A DNA stretch of 64,000 nt, from assembly GCA_938036835.1 (NCBI GenBank), contig CALHWB010000055.1, positions 1 to 64,000 of the forward strand. Direction: 5' to 3'. Of this stretch, positions 44,624 through 54,323 are shown in pieces. The position numbers and the translations under genes were made by a program. Each line of letters begins with the position of its first letter. Within the stretch, counting starts at the first letter, position 1. Source of the DNA: an uncultured Propionibacterium sp. (GTDB lineage Bacteria > Actinomycetota > Actinomycetes > Propionibacteriales > Propionibacteriaceae). The notes below the pieces were generated by a model. That model worked only from the letters and a program-made list of their open reading frames with translations, did no database searches and had not been told where the DNA came from.

Positions 44624-47600
44624 GTGGTCAGGAAATCGGCGTGGAATCGATTCACCGGGCCTACCAGAGCCTGGTTCGAGGCCACGTTCGGGACGCCCAC
44701 CGCAGCCCAGTCCGAGGCCTGGGAGGCCATCTCCACAGGGCGGCATGCCCTGGTGATCTCCCCCACGGGTTCGGGAAAGACCCTGGCGGCTTTCTTGTGG
44801 GCCTTGGACTGCTTCCAACGGCGCCCATCGACCGGGAACACCCGCGTGCTGTACATCTCCCCACTCAAGGCACTCGGGGCCGATGTAGCCCGCAATCTAC
44901 AGACCCCGCTGGCCGGCATTGGGATGACGGTCAGCGTCGCGGTGCGCAGCGGGGACAGCACCGCCCAACAGCGTCGCCAGTTGCTCGCCCACCCACCCGA
45001 CATCCTGATAACCACTCCCGAGTCGCTGTTCCTGCTACTCACCTCGCGAGCTGCCGATACGCTGTCGGAAGTCGAAACCGTCATCGTGGACGAGATACAT
45101 GCCATGGCGGGCACCAAACGCGGCGCCCACCTGGCAGTCAGCCTGGAACGCCTGGATGCCTTGTTGCCCCGCCCCGCACAGCGGATCGGGCTATCGGCCA
45201 CGGTTGCCCCGGCACAGCAGGTGGGTCGTTTCCTGGCCGGCGGCCGCCCGGTGACCATCGTCGCGCCGCCGGCCGAGAAACGGTGGCGGCTCACGGTGCA
45301 GATGCCGGTACCCGACCTGACGGCGCTGCCGGCGAATCAACCCGATTCGGCTATCCCAGGTGACAACAGCATCTGGCCCCACGTCGAAGGACAGATCCTC
45401 GACCTGGTTCTCGCCCATCGCTCGACCCTGATATTCGTCAATGCCCGGCGGGCCGCTGAACGCCTCACCGCCAGGCTGAACGAGGCCTATGCCGATCGAT
45501 ACGGCACAGGTACGATCCGCCAGCACGCCCCCGCAGCCGAGATCACTTCCGGCGACTCCCACGGTGCCGCGCCAATCATCGCCCGAGCCCACCACGGTTC
45601 GGTTGCCAAACAGCAGCGAGCCGAGATCGAATCGGCGTTGAAATTCGGTGCGCTGCGCTGTGTGGTGACCACCAGTTCGCTGGAGCTGGGAATCGACATG
45701 GGTGAGATCGATCTGGTCATCCAGGTAGCGGCGCCCCCCAGTATCGCCGCGGGCCTGCAACGGGTTGGCCGGGCCGGGCATCGGGTTGGCGCCGTCAGCC
45801 GGGGGGTACTGTTTCCAAAGCACCGGCTGGACGTGGTGCATTGCGCAGTCGCGGTGCAACGCATGCGTGCGGGCCTGCTGGAACCGCTGCGGACGGTCAC
45901 CAACCCACTCGACGTGCTGGCCCAGCAGACGGTGGCCGCGGCGGCGATGGCGACCTGGCGGGTCGCCGACTGGTTCGAACTGGTGCGCCGCTCGGCCCCG
46001 TTCGCTGACCTTCCCCGGCCGGCTTTCGAGGCCACCCTGGATATGCTCGCCGGCAGGTATCCGGCCGCCGAGTTCGCTGAACTGCGCCCCCGCCTGAGCT
46101 GGGACCGGGCGGCAGGAACCATCAGCGGCCGGCCGGGCGCCCAACGGCTGGCGGTTACCAATGCCGGTACGATTCCCGACCGGGGCTTGTTCGCGGTCTA
46201 TCTGCTCGGCGCAAAAGACGGCCGGCGGGTAGGCGAACTCGACGAAGAGATGGTGTACGAATCCCGGGTAGGGGACGTGATTGCGCTGGGCGCAACCAGT
46301 TGGCGGATCGAGCAGATCACCCGCGACAAGGTGTTGGTCAGTCCCGCAGAAGGGCAGCCGGCCCGGCTGCCCTTCTGGATCGCTGACGGTCCCGGCCGGC
46401 CAGCCGGATTCGGCAGGGCGATAGGCGAGTTCCTGCGCGACTTCGACCCGGCCAGCCTGGCCGCGTTGGGGCTGGACGACAACGCCATCGGCAATGCTAC
46501 CGCCTTGATAGCCGAGCAGCGCGCGGCCACCGGGGTGCTGCCTACCGATCGGGAACTGGTCGTCGAGCGGTTCACCGATGAATTGGGAGACTGGCGGGTG
46601 ATCCTGCATTCGCCCTATGGCATGCCGGTGCACGCCCCCTGGGCGCTGGCGGTCCAGGCGCGGGTGGGGGAACGTCACGGAGTGGATGGGGCGGTGGTCG
46701 CGGCCGACGACGGCATCGTGGTCCGCTTGCCGGTGGCCGAGGGCGCCGCGCCGGGGATGGAACTGTTCGTCTTCGATCCGGACGAGCTTGATCACCTGGT
46801 GCGATCCACGGTCGCCTCGTCCGCGCTGTTTGCGGGACGATTCCGCGAGTGCGCGGCCCGGGCGTTGCTGCTGCCTAGACGCGTTCCTGGCCGGCGCTCC
46901 CCGTTATGGCAACAGCGACTGCGGGCCGGGCAACTGTTCGAGGTGGCCAGTCGGCTGCCGGACTTCCCGATCATTGCGGAGACCGCACGGGAATGCCTGT
47001 CCGATGTCTACGACCTGCCAGCCTTGCAGGAAATCCACACCGCGATCGCGGGCGGACGGATCCGGTTGATTGAGGTGGCCACTCCCGTACCGAGCCCGAT
47101 GGCTCGTGGCTTGCTGCTCGGCTATGTGGCCCAGTTCATGTATGAACGCGATACCCCGTTGGCCGAACGACGAGCCGCAACCTTGAGTCTCGATCTGGGT
47201 CTGCTGGATGAACTGCTCGGTGGGCTGGACCTGCGCGAGTTGCTGGATCCGGCCGTCATCGAACAGGTTGAGGCCGAACTGCAGGGCCTGGTACCCGGTC
47301 GTCGCAAATGCGGGGTGGAAGGCCTGGCCGATTGGCTACGGGTGCTGGGCCCGCTGGGGCGTGCAGACTTCACTCTCCGGCTGACCGACCCGGAACTGGC
47401 GGACGAACATGCCGCCGTTCTGGTGGCTGCCGGCCGGGCACACTGGCAGGGCGATCTGTTGCGCAGCCGGGACGACGACGGACTGGCCGGTGGTGGTATC
47501 GGTGAGCTGATCGTCAGATATGCCAGATCCCACGGCCCGTTCGATCTGACGCAGGCCGCCGCCGGCCTAAACCTGCCGCTGGACGACGTCCGGGCGGGCG

Positions 47601-48931
47601 CGGCGGACCTGGTCGCCCAGGGACGACTGCTGACCGGGCGGTTTCGGGCCGGCCTGGCTGGCGAGCAATGGTGCGATCCGGGAGTGCTTGGCCGGATCCG
47701 GCGCCGTTGCCTGGCTGCGTTGCGGGCGGCCGTGGCGCCGGTTCCCGGCCGGGACTATGCCCGCTTCCTACTGGACTGGCAACAGGTCCAGGGCGAGCTG
47801 CGCGGCGTGACCGGGCTAGCTTGGGTGCTGGAGCAGCTGACCGGGGCGTCGGCACCCGCGAGCGCCTGGGAATCGTTGCTGCTGCCGGCCCGGATAGCCG
47901 ACTATCACCCGGCCATGCTCGATGAGTTGCTCGGTTCGGGCATTTTCGTGATGTCGGGTACCGGATGCCTGGGCGCGGCAGACGGATGGCTCGGTTTTCA
48001 TCTGGCGGAGACGGCCGAGTTGACTCTCACCCGCGGTGAGTTCGCTGAGACCCCGGTTCAGGCGGCAATACTGGCGGCGTTCGCCGGTGGCGGCCGGTTC
48101 CAACGTGAGCTGGAGGCCGAACTGGCGACCCCGATCGGGGAGGATCTGTGGAGGCTGTTCTGGGCGGGCCGGATCACCAACGATAGCTACGCCGCGGTAC
48201 GCGGGCTGTTGGGCGGCTCGTCCAGCCTCCGGCGGCCAGTCGTTCCCCGGCCCAGGATCGCCCGGCCGGCGCGGCATAGGAGGCATAGGATTCGTCCTGC
48301 GGTGCCGCCCGGTGGGCGGTGGTCGCTGTTGCCGGTACCCATAGCCGATCCGACCCGGGCGTTGCGAGCCCGGGCCGAGTATCTACTCGACCGGCATGGG
48401 GTGCTGACCCGTGGAGCCGAGTCGGTGCCCGGCGGATTCGCCGCCCTCTACAAGGTGCTTTCGGTACTGGAGGAACGCGGCGAATGCCGGCGGGGCTATT
48501 TCGTCGCCGATCTGGGTGCGGCTCAGTTCGCCTTGCCGGGTGCGGTTGATCTGCTTCGGTCGGCATCGGCCCCCCCGGTGACGGTGGTCCTGGCAGCCTG
48601 TGATCCGGCCAACCCCTATGGCGCGGCCCTGCCCTGGCCCACGGTGACCGGTGGGCATCGACCGGGCCGCAGGGCCGGTGCGCTGGTCGTCCTGGTTGCT
48701 GGCGAACTGGCACTGTATGTTGAGCGAGGCGGCCGCACCGCGCTGTGTTTCACCGCCGATCCGGGACCGGCTGCCGCTGCGCTGGTCGACACGCTGCGCC
48801 GGGCCCGGGTACCCAGCATGGTCATCGACACGGTCAACGGTGGCCCTATCTTACCCAGTCCGCTGGCGTCTGCTCTGCTGGCGGCCGGTTGCTATGCCTC
48901 ACACCGGTCGGTGCGCTTCCGCAGTCTGTGA
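44624..48931 (+). CDS. lhr: Large helicase-related protein Lhr
   Basis: 1435 residues. Helicase motif I SPTGSGKT lies near 47, DEIHAMAGTKRG (motif II) near 155, SATVAP (III) near 190, and ELGIDMGEIDLVIQ (V) and QRVGRAGHR (VI) near 350-385. Then come a winged helix, beta-barrel and the long Lhr-C region typical of the full-length actinobacterial protein. Lhr is a 3'-5' DNA or RNA:DNA helicase in repair. GTG 44624 is the first in-frame start and has no clear Shine-Dalgarno site. The 192 bases before it hold nothing I can identify. Confidence 0.93.
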   Translation: MVRKSAWNRFTGPTRAWFEATFGTPTAAQSEAWEAISTGRHALVISPTGSGKTLAAFLWALDCFQRRPSTGNTRVLYISPLKALGADVARNLQTPLAGIGMTVSVAVRSGDSTAQQRRQLLAHPPDILITTPESLFLLLTSRAADTLSEVETVIVDEIHAMAGTKRGAHLAVSLERLDALLPRPAQRIGLSATVAPAQQVGRFLAGGRPVTIVAPPAEKRWRLTVQMPVPDLTALPANQPDSAIPGDNSIWPHVEGQILDLVLAHRSTLIFVNARRAAERLTARLNEAYADRYGTGTIRQHAPAAEITSGDSHGAAPIIARAHHGSVAKQQRAEIESALKFGALRCVVTTSSLELGIDMGEIDLVIQVAAPPSIAAGLQRVGRAGHRVGAVSRGVLFPKHRLDVVHCAVAVQRMRAGLLEPLRTVTNPLDVLAQQTVAAAAMATWRVADWFELVRRSAPFADLPRPAFEATLDMLAGRYPAAEFAELRPRLSWDRAAGTISGRPGAQRLAVTNAGTIPDRGLFAVYLLGAKDGRRVGELDEEMVYESRVGDVIALGATSWRIEQITRDKVLVSPAEGQPARLPFWIADGPGRPAGFGRAIGEFLRDFDPASLAALGLDDNAIGNATALIAEQRAATGVLPTDRELVVERFTDELGDWRVILHSPYGMPVHAPWALAVQARVGERHGVDGAVVAADDGIVVRLPVAEGAAPGMELFVFDPDELDHLVRSTVASSALFAGRFRECAARALLLPRRVPGRRSPLWQQRLRAGQLFEVASRLPDFPIIAETARECLSDVYDLPALQEIHTAIAGGRIRLIEVATPVPSPMARGLLLGYVAQFMYERDTPLAERRAATLSLDLGLLDELLGGLDLRELLDPAVIEQVEAELQGLVPGRRKCGVEGLADWLRVLGPLGRADFTLRLTDPELADEHAAVLVAAGRAHWQGDLLRSRDDDGLAGGGIGELIVRYARSHGPFDLTQAAAGLNLPLDDVRAGAADLVAQGRLLTGRFRAGLAGEQWCDPGVLGRIRRRCLAALRAAVAPVPGRDYARFLLDWQQVQGELRGVTGLAWVLEQLTGASAPASAWESLLLPARIADYHPAMLDELLGSGIFVMSGTGCLGAADGWLGFHLAETAELTLTRGEFAETPVQAAILAAFAGGGRFQRELEAELATPIGEDLWRLFWAGRITNDSYAAVRGLLGGSSSLRRPVVPRPRIARPARHRRHRIRPAVPPGGRWSLLPVPIADPTRALRARAEYLLDRHGVLTRGAESVPGGFAALYKVLSVLEERGECRRGYFVADLGAAQFALPGAVDLLRSASAPPVTVVLAACDPANPYGAALPWPTVTGGHRPGRRAGALVVLVAGELALYVERGGRTALCFTADPGPAAAALVDTLRRARVPSMVIDTVNGGPILPSPLASALLAAGCYASHRSVRFRSL

Positions 48932-48974
48932 GCTCCCGCGTTCCCGGCTCGGTGTGGCGGATTGGATGGTTGAC

Positions 48975-48980
48975 TACGCT
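48975..48980 (+). promoter_or_regulatory. Leaderless-type -10 of dusB
   Basis: TACGCT, 6 bases before the GTG at 48987. Confidence 0.6.
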
Positions 48981-48986
48981 TGCCCG

Positions 48987-50162
48987 GTGACCATTGCCAG
49001 CGATTCCGCCGGGCTGCTGCCGCCGTTGCGGCTTTCCAGTCCGGCCAACCCCGATGCCTTGGTGATTGAGACTCCGGTGGTGTTGGCGCCGATGGCCGGG
49101 GTGACCAATGCCGCCTTCCGGCAGCTGTGCCGTGAGCAGGGGGCCGGGCTGTACGTATGCGAGATGGTCACTGCGCGGGGTCTGGTGGTTGGCGACCCCA
49201 GGACCGCCGGCATGCTGGTCTTCTGGCCCGATGAGCCGGTGCGTTCGGTGCAGACCTATGGGGCCGATCCGGTTTCACTGGGTTCGGCGGTTGACGTCTT
49301 GTGTACGGGTTTCGGTGTGCAGCACATTGACCTGAATTTCGGCTGCCCGGTGCCCAAGGTGACCCGCAAGGGAGGCGGGGGAGTGCTGCCCTGGAAGCTG
49401 GATCTGGTTCGTGAGATTCTGGCCACCACGGTGTCGGTGGCCGACCGCTACGGGGTGCCGGTCACCATCAAGACCCGGATCGGCATCGATGACGAGCATC
49501 TCACCTTCCTGGACATGGGCCGGTTGGCAGAGGACACCGGGGTGGCGGCGATTTGCCTGCACGCCCGGACCGTGCAGCAGGCCTACGCCGGCCGAGCCGA
49601 CTGGTCGGCAATCGCCGAACTGGTGCGGGCAGTGGATATTCCGGTGCTGGGCAATGGCGACATCTGGGAGGCGGCCGACGCGGTACGCATGATCCAACAG
49701 ACTGGCTGCGTCGGCGTCGAGATCGGGCGTGGCTGTCTGGGGCGCCCCTGGTTGTTTCGCGATCTTGCGGCCGCGCTGGCGGGCCGGGAAGTGACCACGC
49801 TACCCAATCTGGGGGAGATCGCGGCGATGATCCACCGGCACGCCGAGTTGTTGTGCCGGGTGTGGGGCGAGCCGCACGCCATGAAGGATCTGCGCAAGCA
49901 TATCGCCTGGTATCTGAAGGGTTTCCCGGTCGGCGGTGACCTGCGTCATGCGCTGGGACTGGTGACCTCGCTGGCTGAACTGGATCGCCTGCTTGCCCGG
50001 CTCGATACCGATGCCCCCTTCCCGCGGGGCGAACTGGGCAGGCCCCGCGGACGCCAGGGCAGCCCCCGCGGCAAGGTGGTCATGCCCTGGGGCTGGTTGG
50101 CCGACCGCAGCGGGCTCGGCCTGGACCTATCGGCGGCCGAACTCGACAGCTCCGGAGGCTGA
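48987..50162 (+). CDS. dusB: tRNA-dihydrouridine synthase
   Basis: 391 residues. The FMN barrel starts with LAPMAGVTNAAFRQL near 33. The catalytic Cys is in NFGCPVPKVTRKGGG near 117, and LHARTVQQAYAG and GNGDIW near 200-225 contact FMN. A C-terminal helical domain follows. It reduces uridines in the tRNA D-loop. GTG 48987 is preferred over the open frame starting inside lhr because TACGCT precedes it. Confidence 0.93.
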   Translation: MTIASDSAGLLPPLRLSSPANPDALVIETPVVLAPMAGVTNAAFRQLCREQGAGLYVCEMVTARGLVVGDPRTAGMLVFWPDEPVRSVQTYGADPVSLGSAVDVLCTGFGVQHIDLNFGCPVPKVTRKGGGGVLPWKLDLVREILATTVSVADRYGVPVTIKTRIGIDDEHLTFLDMGRLAEDTGVAAICLHARTVQQAYAGRADWSAIAELVRAVDIPVLGNGDIWEAADAVRMIQQTGCVGVEIGRGCLGRPWLFRDLAAALAGREVTTLPNLGEIAAMIHRHAELLCRVWGEPHAMKDLRKHIAWYLKGFPVGGDLRHALGLVTSLAELDRLLARLDTDAPFPRGELGRPRGRQGSPRGKVVMPWGWLADRSGLGLDLSAAELDSSGG

Positions 50163-50239
50163 ACCGTGAGTGGGCCGGCGGGCACGGCCCGGCATCGGCG
50201 ATCGCCGGGCATACCGGTGGGAATGTCGGCTGCCCATGA

Positions 50240-50245
50240 CAGGCT
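50240..50245 (+). promoter_or_regulatory. Leaderless-type -10 of dgt
   Basis: CAGGCT, 6 bases before the GTG at 50252. Confidence 0.5.
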
Positions 50246-50251
50246 GGGGGC

Positions 50252-51367
50252 GTGAGCGAGCAATCACAACCTAATCCACGCGCCATCGATTGGGCGACCA
50301 CCATGCATGGTCACGGTGCCGAACTGATCACCGCGCACCGTGACTCGCACACGGTGATCGATACCGGCCGCCCGGTCGACCGCGCGCTGCGGGAGGAACT
50401 GGAAGCCGCTACGCTGCGGGCCGGGGCGACTCCGGCCAGGGGCGCCGGGGATCGGATGCGACCCGAGGAACCAGACCCGGAACGCACCTGTTTCGAACGG
50501 GACCGCGACCGGATCGTGCATTCCACCGCTTTCCGCCGGCTGGCCGGCAAGACCCAGGTGGTCGTCCATCCCCGCGATCATCAGCGCACTCGGTTGACCC
50601 ATGCCCTTGAGGTGGCCCAGGTGGCGCGATCCATCGCCGCCTCGGTGGGGGCCAATGTGACCCTGGCAGATGCCATCGCTCTGGGGCATGACTGTGGGCA
50701 CGGGCCTGGTGGGCATGCCGCTGAGCAGGCCTTCGACGCCTTCCTGCCCGGTGGGTTCGACCATGGGCCGTGGGGGGCGGATATGGCGTTGAGTGAGCTG
50801 AACCTGTGCTCCCAGACTCTCGACGGGATCCGCAACCATTCCTGGTCCCGGCCGGCGCCGATGACCATTGAGGGCGAGATCGTCAGTTGGGCGGATCGGA
50901 TCGCCTATTGTGCCCACGATTTGGAGGATGCCAGCCGTGCCGGCATCGTTCAGCTCGACGAATTGCCCGGTGAGGTTATCGCGCTGCTGGGTCGTACCCG
51001 ACGCGAACAGCTGGGGGTGCTGATCCGTGCGATGTCCGCCACGATCTGCCGGACGGGCCGGGTCGGCATGGACCCCGAAACCGCTGGTGCATTGGCCGCT
51101 TTGCGACGGTTCAACTATGAACGCATCTACACTAGGCCTGATTCGCTGGCCCAGTCCCGAGCGGTGATCGAGGTGCTTCAGGATCTAGTCGCTTGGTACG
51201 TCGAGCATCCCGATCGTAAGCCGGGGCGATTCTGCGCCGGTGACCCGGTGCTGGACGCGGTGAGCTATGTTGCCGGCATGACCGACCGGTTTGCCTTCGA
51301 TATGGCTGAGGAGTTGCTGGGCTGGGCGCCTGAACGGCTGCCGAGGGGTATCGGGTATGGCGCATGA
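50252..51367 (+). CDS. dgt: dGTPase-like HD-domain nucleotide triphosphohydrolase
   Basis: 371 residues. HD-fold metal ligands are His in RLTHALEVAQ near 114, HDCGHGPGGHAAE near 150 and Asp in SWADRIAYCAHD near 215. It releases triphosphate from dGTP or other dNTPs. It is usually directly next to dnaG in actinobacteria. Here the two are kept apart by an inverted gene (51425-52183). GTG with a CAGGCT box six bases upstream. Confidence 0.92.
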   Translation: MSEQSQPNPRAIDWATTMHGHGAELITAHRDSHTVIDTGRPVDRALREELEAATLRAGATPARGAGDRMRPEEPDPERTCFERDRDRIVHSTAFRRLAGKTQVVVHPRDHQRTRLTHALEVAQVARSIAASVGANVTLADAIALGHDCGHGPGGHAAEQAFDAFLPGGFDHGPWGADMALSELNLCSQTLDGIRNHSWSRPAPMTIEGEIVSWADRIAYCAHDLEDASRAGIVQLDELPGEVIALLGRTRREQLGVLIRAMSATICRTGRVGMDPETAGALAALRRFNYERIYTRPDSLAQSRAVIEVLQDLVAWYVEHPDRKPGRFCAGDPVLDAVSYVAGMTDRFAFDMAEELLGWAPERLPRGIGYGA

Positions 51368-51424
51368 GACCATGCCGGTGATCTGGTAGGGCGGCTTCCG
51401 GGCTGGCCGGGCGGCGTCTTCCGG

Positions 51425-52183
51425 TCAGGGCCGAAGCCGGGCGTGCAGATCTTCCGGCAGCAGTTGGGCGGCAGCCACCAACTGGTTGAATACCGTGACC
51501 GTACCGATCTGGGCGACGACCAGGCCGATGAGTACCAGCAGTTGGGCCGCTCCGGCCTGCAGCGGGGTCCCGCCACCCAGCAGGACGCCGATGAAGGCCC
51601 CCGGTAGGGTGACCAACCCTACGGTGCGGGTGGAATCCAGGCTGGGTATCAGGGCCTCGGCGGTAACCGGTTCGAGAACCATCCAGATGGCGCGCTTACG
51701 TGGCAGGCCCACCGCCAGGGTGGCCTCATAGACTCCGAGATTCTCCCGCAAAGCCGCGAAACAGCGCCGCCCAGCCAGGGTGTGGGCGGTCATGGCGTTG
51801 CCGATGATGATCGAGCCTATGGGGATCAGCGAGTAGCCGTTGAATGGCACGGCTCGGCTCCAGAAGATCACCGCCAGCACCGGCAGCATCCCGGATGCCA
51901 GGGCCAGCGCCGACCACCACCAGACCCGCCGGGTACCCACCCGGCCCGAGGTGGTTGCTACCGCGATGGCGAACATCGCCAGGACGAATAGTCCTGCTGA
52001 CCACAGTCGCTGGATCGCCAGCACGACCAGACCCGATACTGCGGCTAGCTGAATGGTGGCGCGGACCGCCGCCGCTATCAGCGCCCGGCTCACTGGCAGG
52101 CGGGCTGCCCGGGCCACCGCTGCGCCCAGGATAACCAGCACCGTCAGCGTCAGGGCCAACCGCCAGGAGGGCTCTACCTGCAC
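51425..52183 (-). CDS. fetB: UPF0014 / FetB-like permease, no ATPase partner
   Basis: 252 residues with about seven membrane segments. The family core is GNAMTAHTLAGRR near 130, LGLPRKRAIWMV-like near 155 and LDSTRTVGLVTLPGAFIGVLLGG near 180. FetB with the ATPase FetA is implicated in iron export in E. coli. No fetA is next to it. It sits inverted between dgt and dnaG and is divergent from dnaG. AGGA eight bases before the GTG is the only start signal. Confidence 0.85.
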   Translation of the reverse strand: MQVEPSWRLALTLTVLVILGAAVARAARLPVSRALIAAAVRATIQLAAVSGLVVLAIQRLWSAGLFVLAMFAIAVATTSGRVGTRRVWWWSALALASGMLPVLAVIFWSRAVPFNGYSLIPIGSIIIGNAMTAHTLAGRRCFAALRENLGVYEATLAVGLPRKRAIWMVLEPVTAEALIPSLDSTRTVGLVTLPGAFIGVLLGGGTPLQAGAAQLLVLIGLVVAQIGTVTVFNQLVAAAQLLPEDLHARLRP

Positions 52184-52265
52184 CCAATAATCCTGCCATC
52201 GGGCGCGCCCGCCGGCTAACGTGAGTTGAAGCGGGCCAATAGATCGCGGCCATCGCAGGCAGCCC

Positions 52266-52271
52266 TAGACT
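52266..52271 (+). promoter_or_regulatory. Leaderless-type -10 of dnaG
   Basis: TAGACT, 7 bases before the dnaG ATG at 52279. Confidence 0.65.
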
Positions 52272-52278
52272 GGCGGCC

Positions 52279-54153
52279 ATGACAGCGCGAATCAACGATG
52301 AGGACATCGCGTTGGTGCGTGAACGAGCCCGCATCGACGAGGTGGTGGGCAGCTATGTGCAGTTGCGCAATGCGGGCGGTGGTTCCCTGAAGGGGCTGTG
52401 CCCTTTCCACGATGAGAAGACCCCCAGCTTCCAGGTCACCCCGGGGCGTGGTTTCTTCTACTGCTTTGGTTGTGGCGTGGGCGGGGACGTCATCACCTTC
52501 GTCCAGAAGATCGACAATCTGGGTTTCGCCGAAGCCGTGCGATTGCTGGCCGACAAGGTGGGTGTTCAACTGCGGATCAGCGATGACGTTCACCTGAGTG
52601 TTCAACCCGGCCTGCGGCAACGTATTCTGGCCGCCAACCAGGCCGCCGCCCGGTTCTATCAAAGCCAGATCACCAGTCCGGAGGCTGTCGTCTTCCGACG
52701 GTTTGTCGACGGCCGGGGGTTCGACCGGACGGCCGCCGAGCACTTCGGTATGGGTTATGCCCCGAAGGATGGCCGGGCCCTGCGCCGGCATCTCAATGCC
52801 CAGGGGTTCAGCGATGAAGAGTTGGTAAAAGCCGGTTTGATCAGAGAGTCCGGTTGGGACTACTTCCAGGGACGGGTGCTGTGGCCGATCCGGGATTCGG
52901 CCGCCGCCACGCTGGGGTTCGGCGCCCGCCGGGTGTATGACGATGATCGCTTGCCGGCGAAATACCTGAACACCCCGGAGACCCCGGTGTATAAGAAGTC
53001 CCATGTGTTATATGGGCTCGACTTGGCTCGCCAACCGATCGGGCGTAAATCCCAGGCCGTGGTGGTGGAGGGCTATACCGATGTGATGGCGGCTCACCTG
53101 TCGGGCATCGATACCGCCGTGGCGAGCTGCGGCACCGCATTCGGCGGTGACCATGCCCGGATTCTGCAGCGTCTGCTTGGCAACAACGATGCCTTCCACG
53201 GTGAGATCGTGTTCACCTTCGACGGCGATGCTGCCGGGCAGGCGGCGGCAATCAAGGTGTTCGAGCTTGATCAGGCGTTCGTGACTCAAACCTATGTGGC
53301 CATCGAGCCCAACGGGCTGGATCCTTGCGATTTGCGGCTGCAATCAGGAGAACCAGCGGTACGGGAATTGATCGGACGCCGGATTCCGCTGTACCGCTTC
53401 GTGATGGCCAATCGGGTGGCCCGCTATGACCTGGACCGGGCCGATGGCCGGCTGCAGGCCGTACGGGCGGCCGCTCCCTTGCTGGCCAGTGTCCGGGATG
53501 GGTCGTTGGTGCGTGGCTACCTGCGTGATCTGGCCCAGCTGGTGGGGATGGATGTCGAGGAGGTCCGGCAGATCGTCGCCCAGCGCAATCGGCGGGCCAT
53601 ACCCTCCGATAGGGCCACCCCTGTGCGGCATCCGGCGGCCAGCGTCACCGATCCGAATGTGCCCACCCTGGAAGGTATGGGATTGCCCTGGCCGGACGAA
53701 CACGACCGCAACACGTCTGTCGAGCGAGGCACCTTGAAACTGATGCTGCAGCATCCGACCCTGTTCGATGCCGCCTGGAATGGGGTGAGCCCCGAGGACT
53801 TCAGCCAGCCCGCCTACCGGGCGGTCTTCGCGGCCATCTCGGCAACCCCATATGTGCCCGATCGCTGGACCGAGCTGGTGCAGCAGGCCACCTCGGACGA
53901 ATTGGTTCGGCAGTTGCAGATCGCCTTGCTGGTGGAGCCGATCCTGCGTGAGCCGGACGAAGGCTATGCCACCGCCTACGCCGCCCGTCTGCGGTTGCTG
54001 GGCACGGTGCGTCAGTTGGCTGAACTGAAGTCCAGGTTGCAGCGCATCAACCCGGTAGAGCAGCCGGCTGCCCACAGGCAGGCTTTCAGCGAACTGATCT
54101 CTTTGGAGAGCAGGCGCCGCGAGTTGGCGCAGCTGAGTATCGCGGCGGACTGA
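52279..54153 (+). CDS. dnaG: DNA primase
   Basis: 624 residues. The N-terminal CHC2 zinc finger has CPFH near 41 and CFGC near 61. The catalytic core starts with the ERFGMGYAPKD-like segment (AEHFGMGYA), the TOPRIM motif VVVEGYTDV lies near 262, and FDGDAAGQ near 314 binds metal. The C-terminal helicase-binding region is near 475-620. It primes replication. TAGACT seven bases before the ATG suggests a leaderless transcript. Confidence 0.96.
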   Translation: MTARINDEDIALVRERARIDEVVGSYVQLRNAGGGSLKGLCPFHDEKTPSFQVTPGRGFFYCFGCGVGGDVITFVQKIDNLGFAEAVRLLADKVGVQLRISDDVHLSVQPGLRQRILAANQAAARFYQSQITSPEAVVFRRFVDGRGFDRTAAEHFGMGYAPKDGRALRRHLNAQGFSDEELVKAGLIRESGWDYFQGRVLWPIRDSAAATLGFGARRVYDDDRLPAKYLNTPETPVYKKSHVLYGLDLARQPIGRKSQAVVVEGYTDVMAAHLSGIDTAVASCGTAFGGDHARILQRLLGNNDAFHGEIVFTFDGDAAGQAAAIKVFELDQAFVTQTYVAIEPNGLDPCDLRLQSGEPAVRELIGRRIPLYRFVMANRVARYDLDRADGRLQAVRAAAPLLASVRDGSLVRGYLRDLAQLVGMDVEEVRQIVAQRNRRAIPSDRATPVRHPAASVTDPNVPTLEGMGLPWPDEHDRNTSVERGTLKLMLQHPTLFDAAWNGVSPEDFSQPAYRAVFAAISATPYVPDRWTELVQQATSDELVRQLQIALLVEPILREPDEGYATAYAARLRLLGTVRQLAELKSRLQRINPVEQPAAHRQAFSELISLESRRRELAQLSIAAD

Positions 54154-54241
54154 TGCCCGGCTGGGCAGCTCCACGGGCGTACCGGGATAGGGATGGCGTC
54201 CGGGCGTGGCGCTGCAAGCACATCTTCCGGGGTTGCGCTGG

Positions 54242-54285
54242 GTTTCCACAGCAGGAACCGTGACCAATTTTACCGTTGTGGAAAA
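54242..54285. promoter_or_regulatory. Inverted pair of DnaA-box-like 9-mers
   Basis: GTTTCCACA (54242-54250) and TGTGGAAAA (54277-54285, reverse complement TTTTCCACA) lie 26 bases apart in opposite orientation, between dnaG and the sigma gene. Each is close to TTATCCACA. The 8-base arms could also form a weak hairpin. Confidence 0.35.
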
Positions 54286-54323
54286 CCGGTATCCGGCGTT
54301 GCCGTAGCGGCATGCTGGGCGGT

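Noticed and set aside
45191..46795. A 534-codon frame antisense to lhr
   Set aside because: It is a GC-rich shadow of a well-supported helicase gene. The lhr frame carries all helicase motifs; the antisense frame has none and no start signal.
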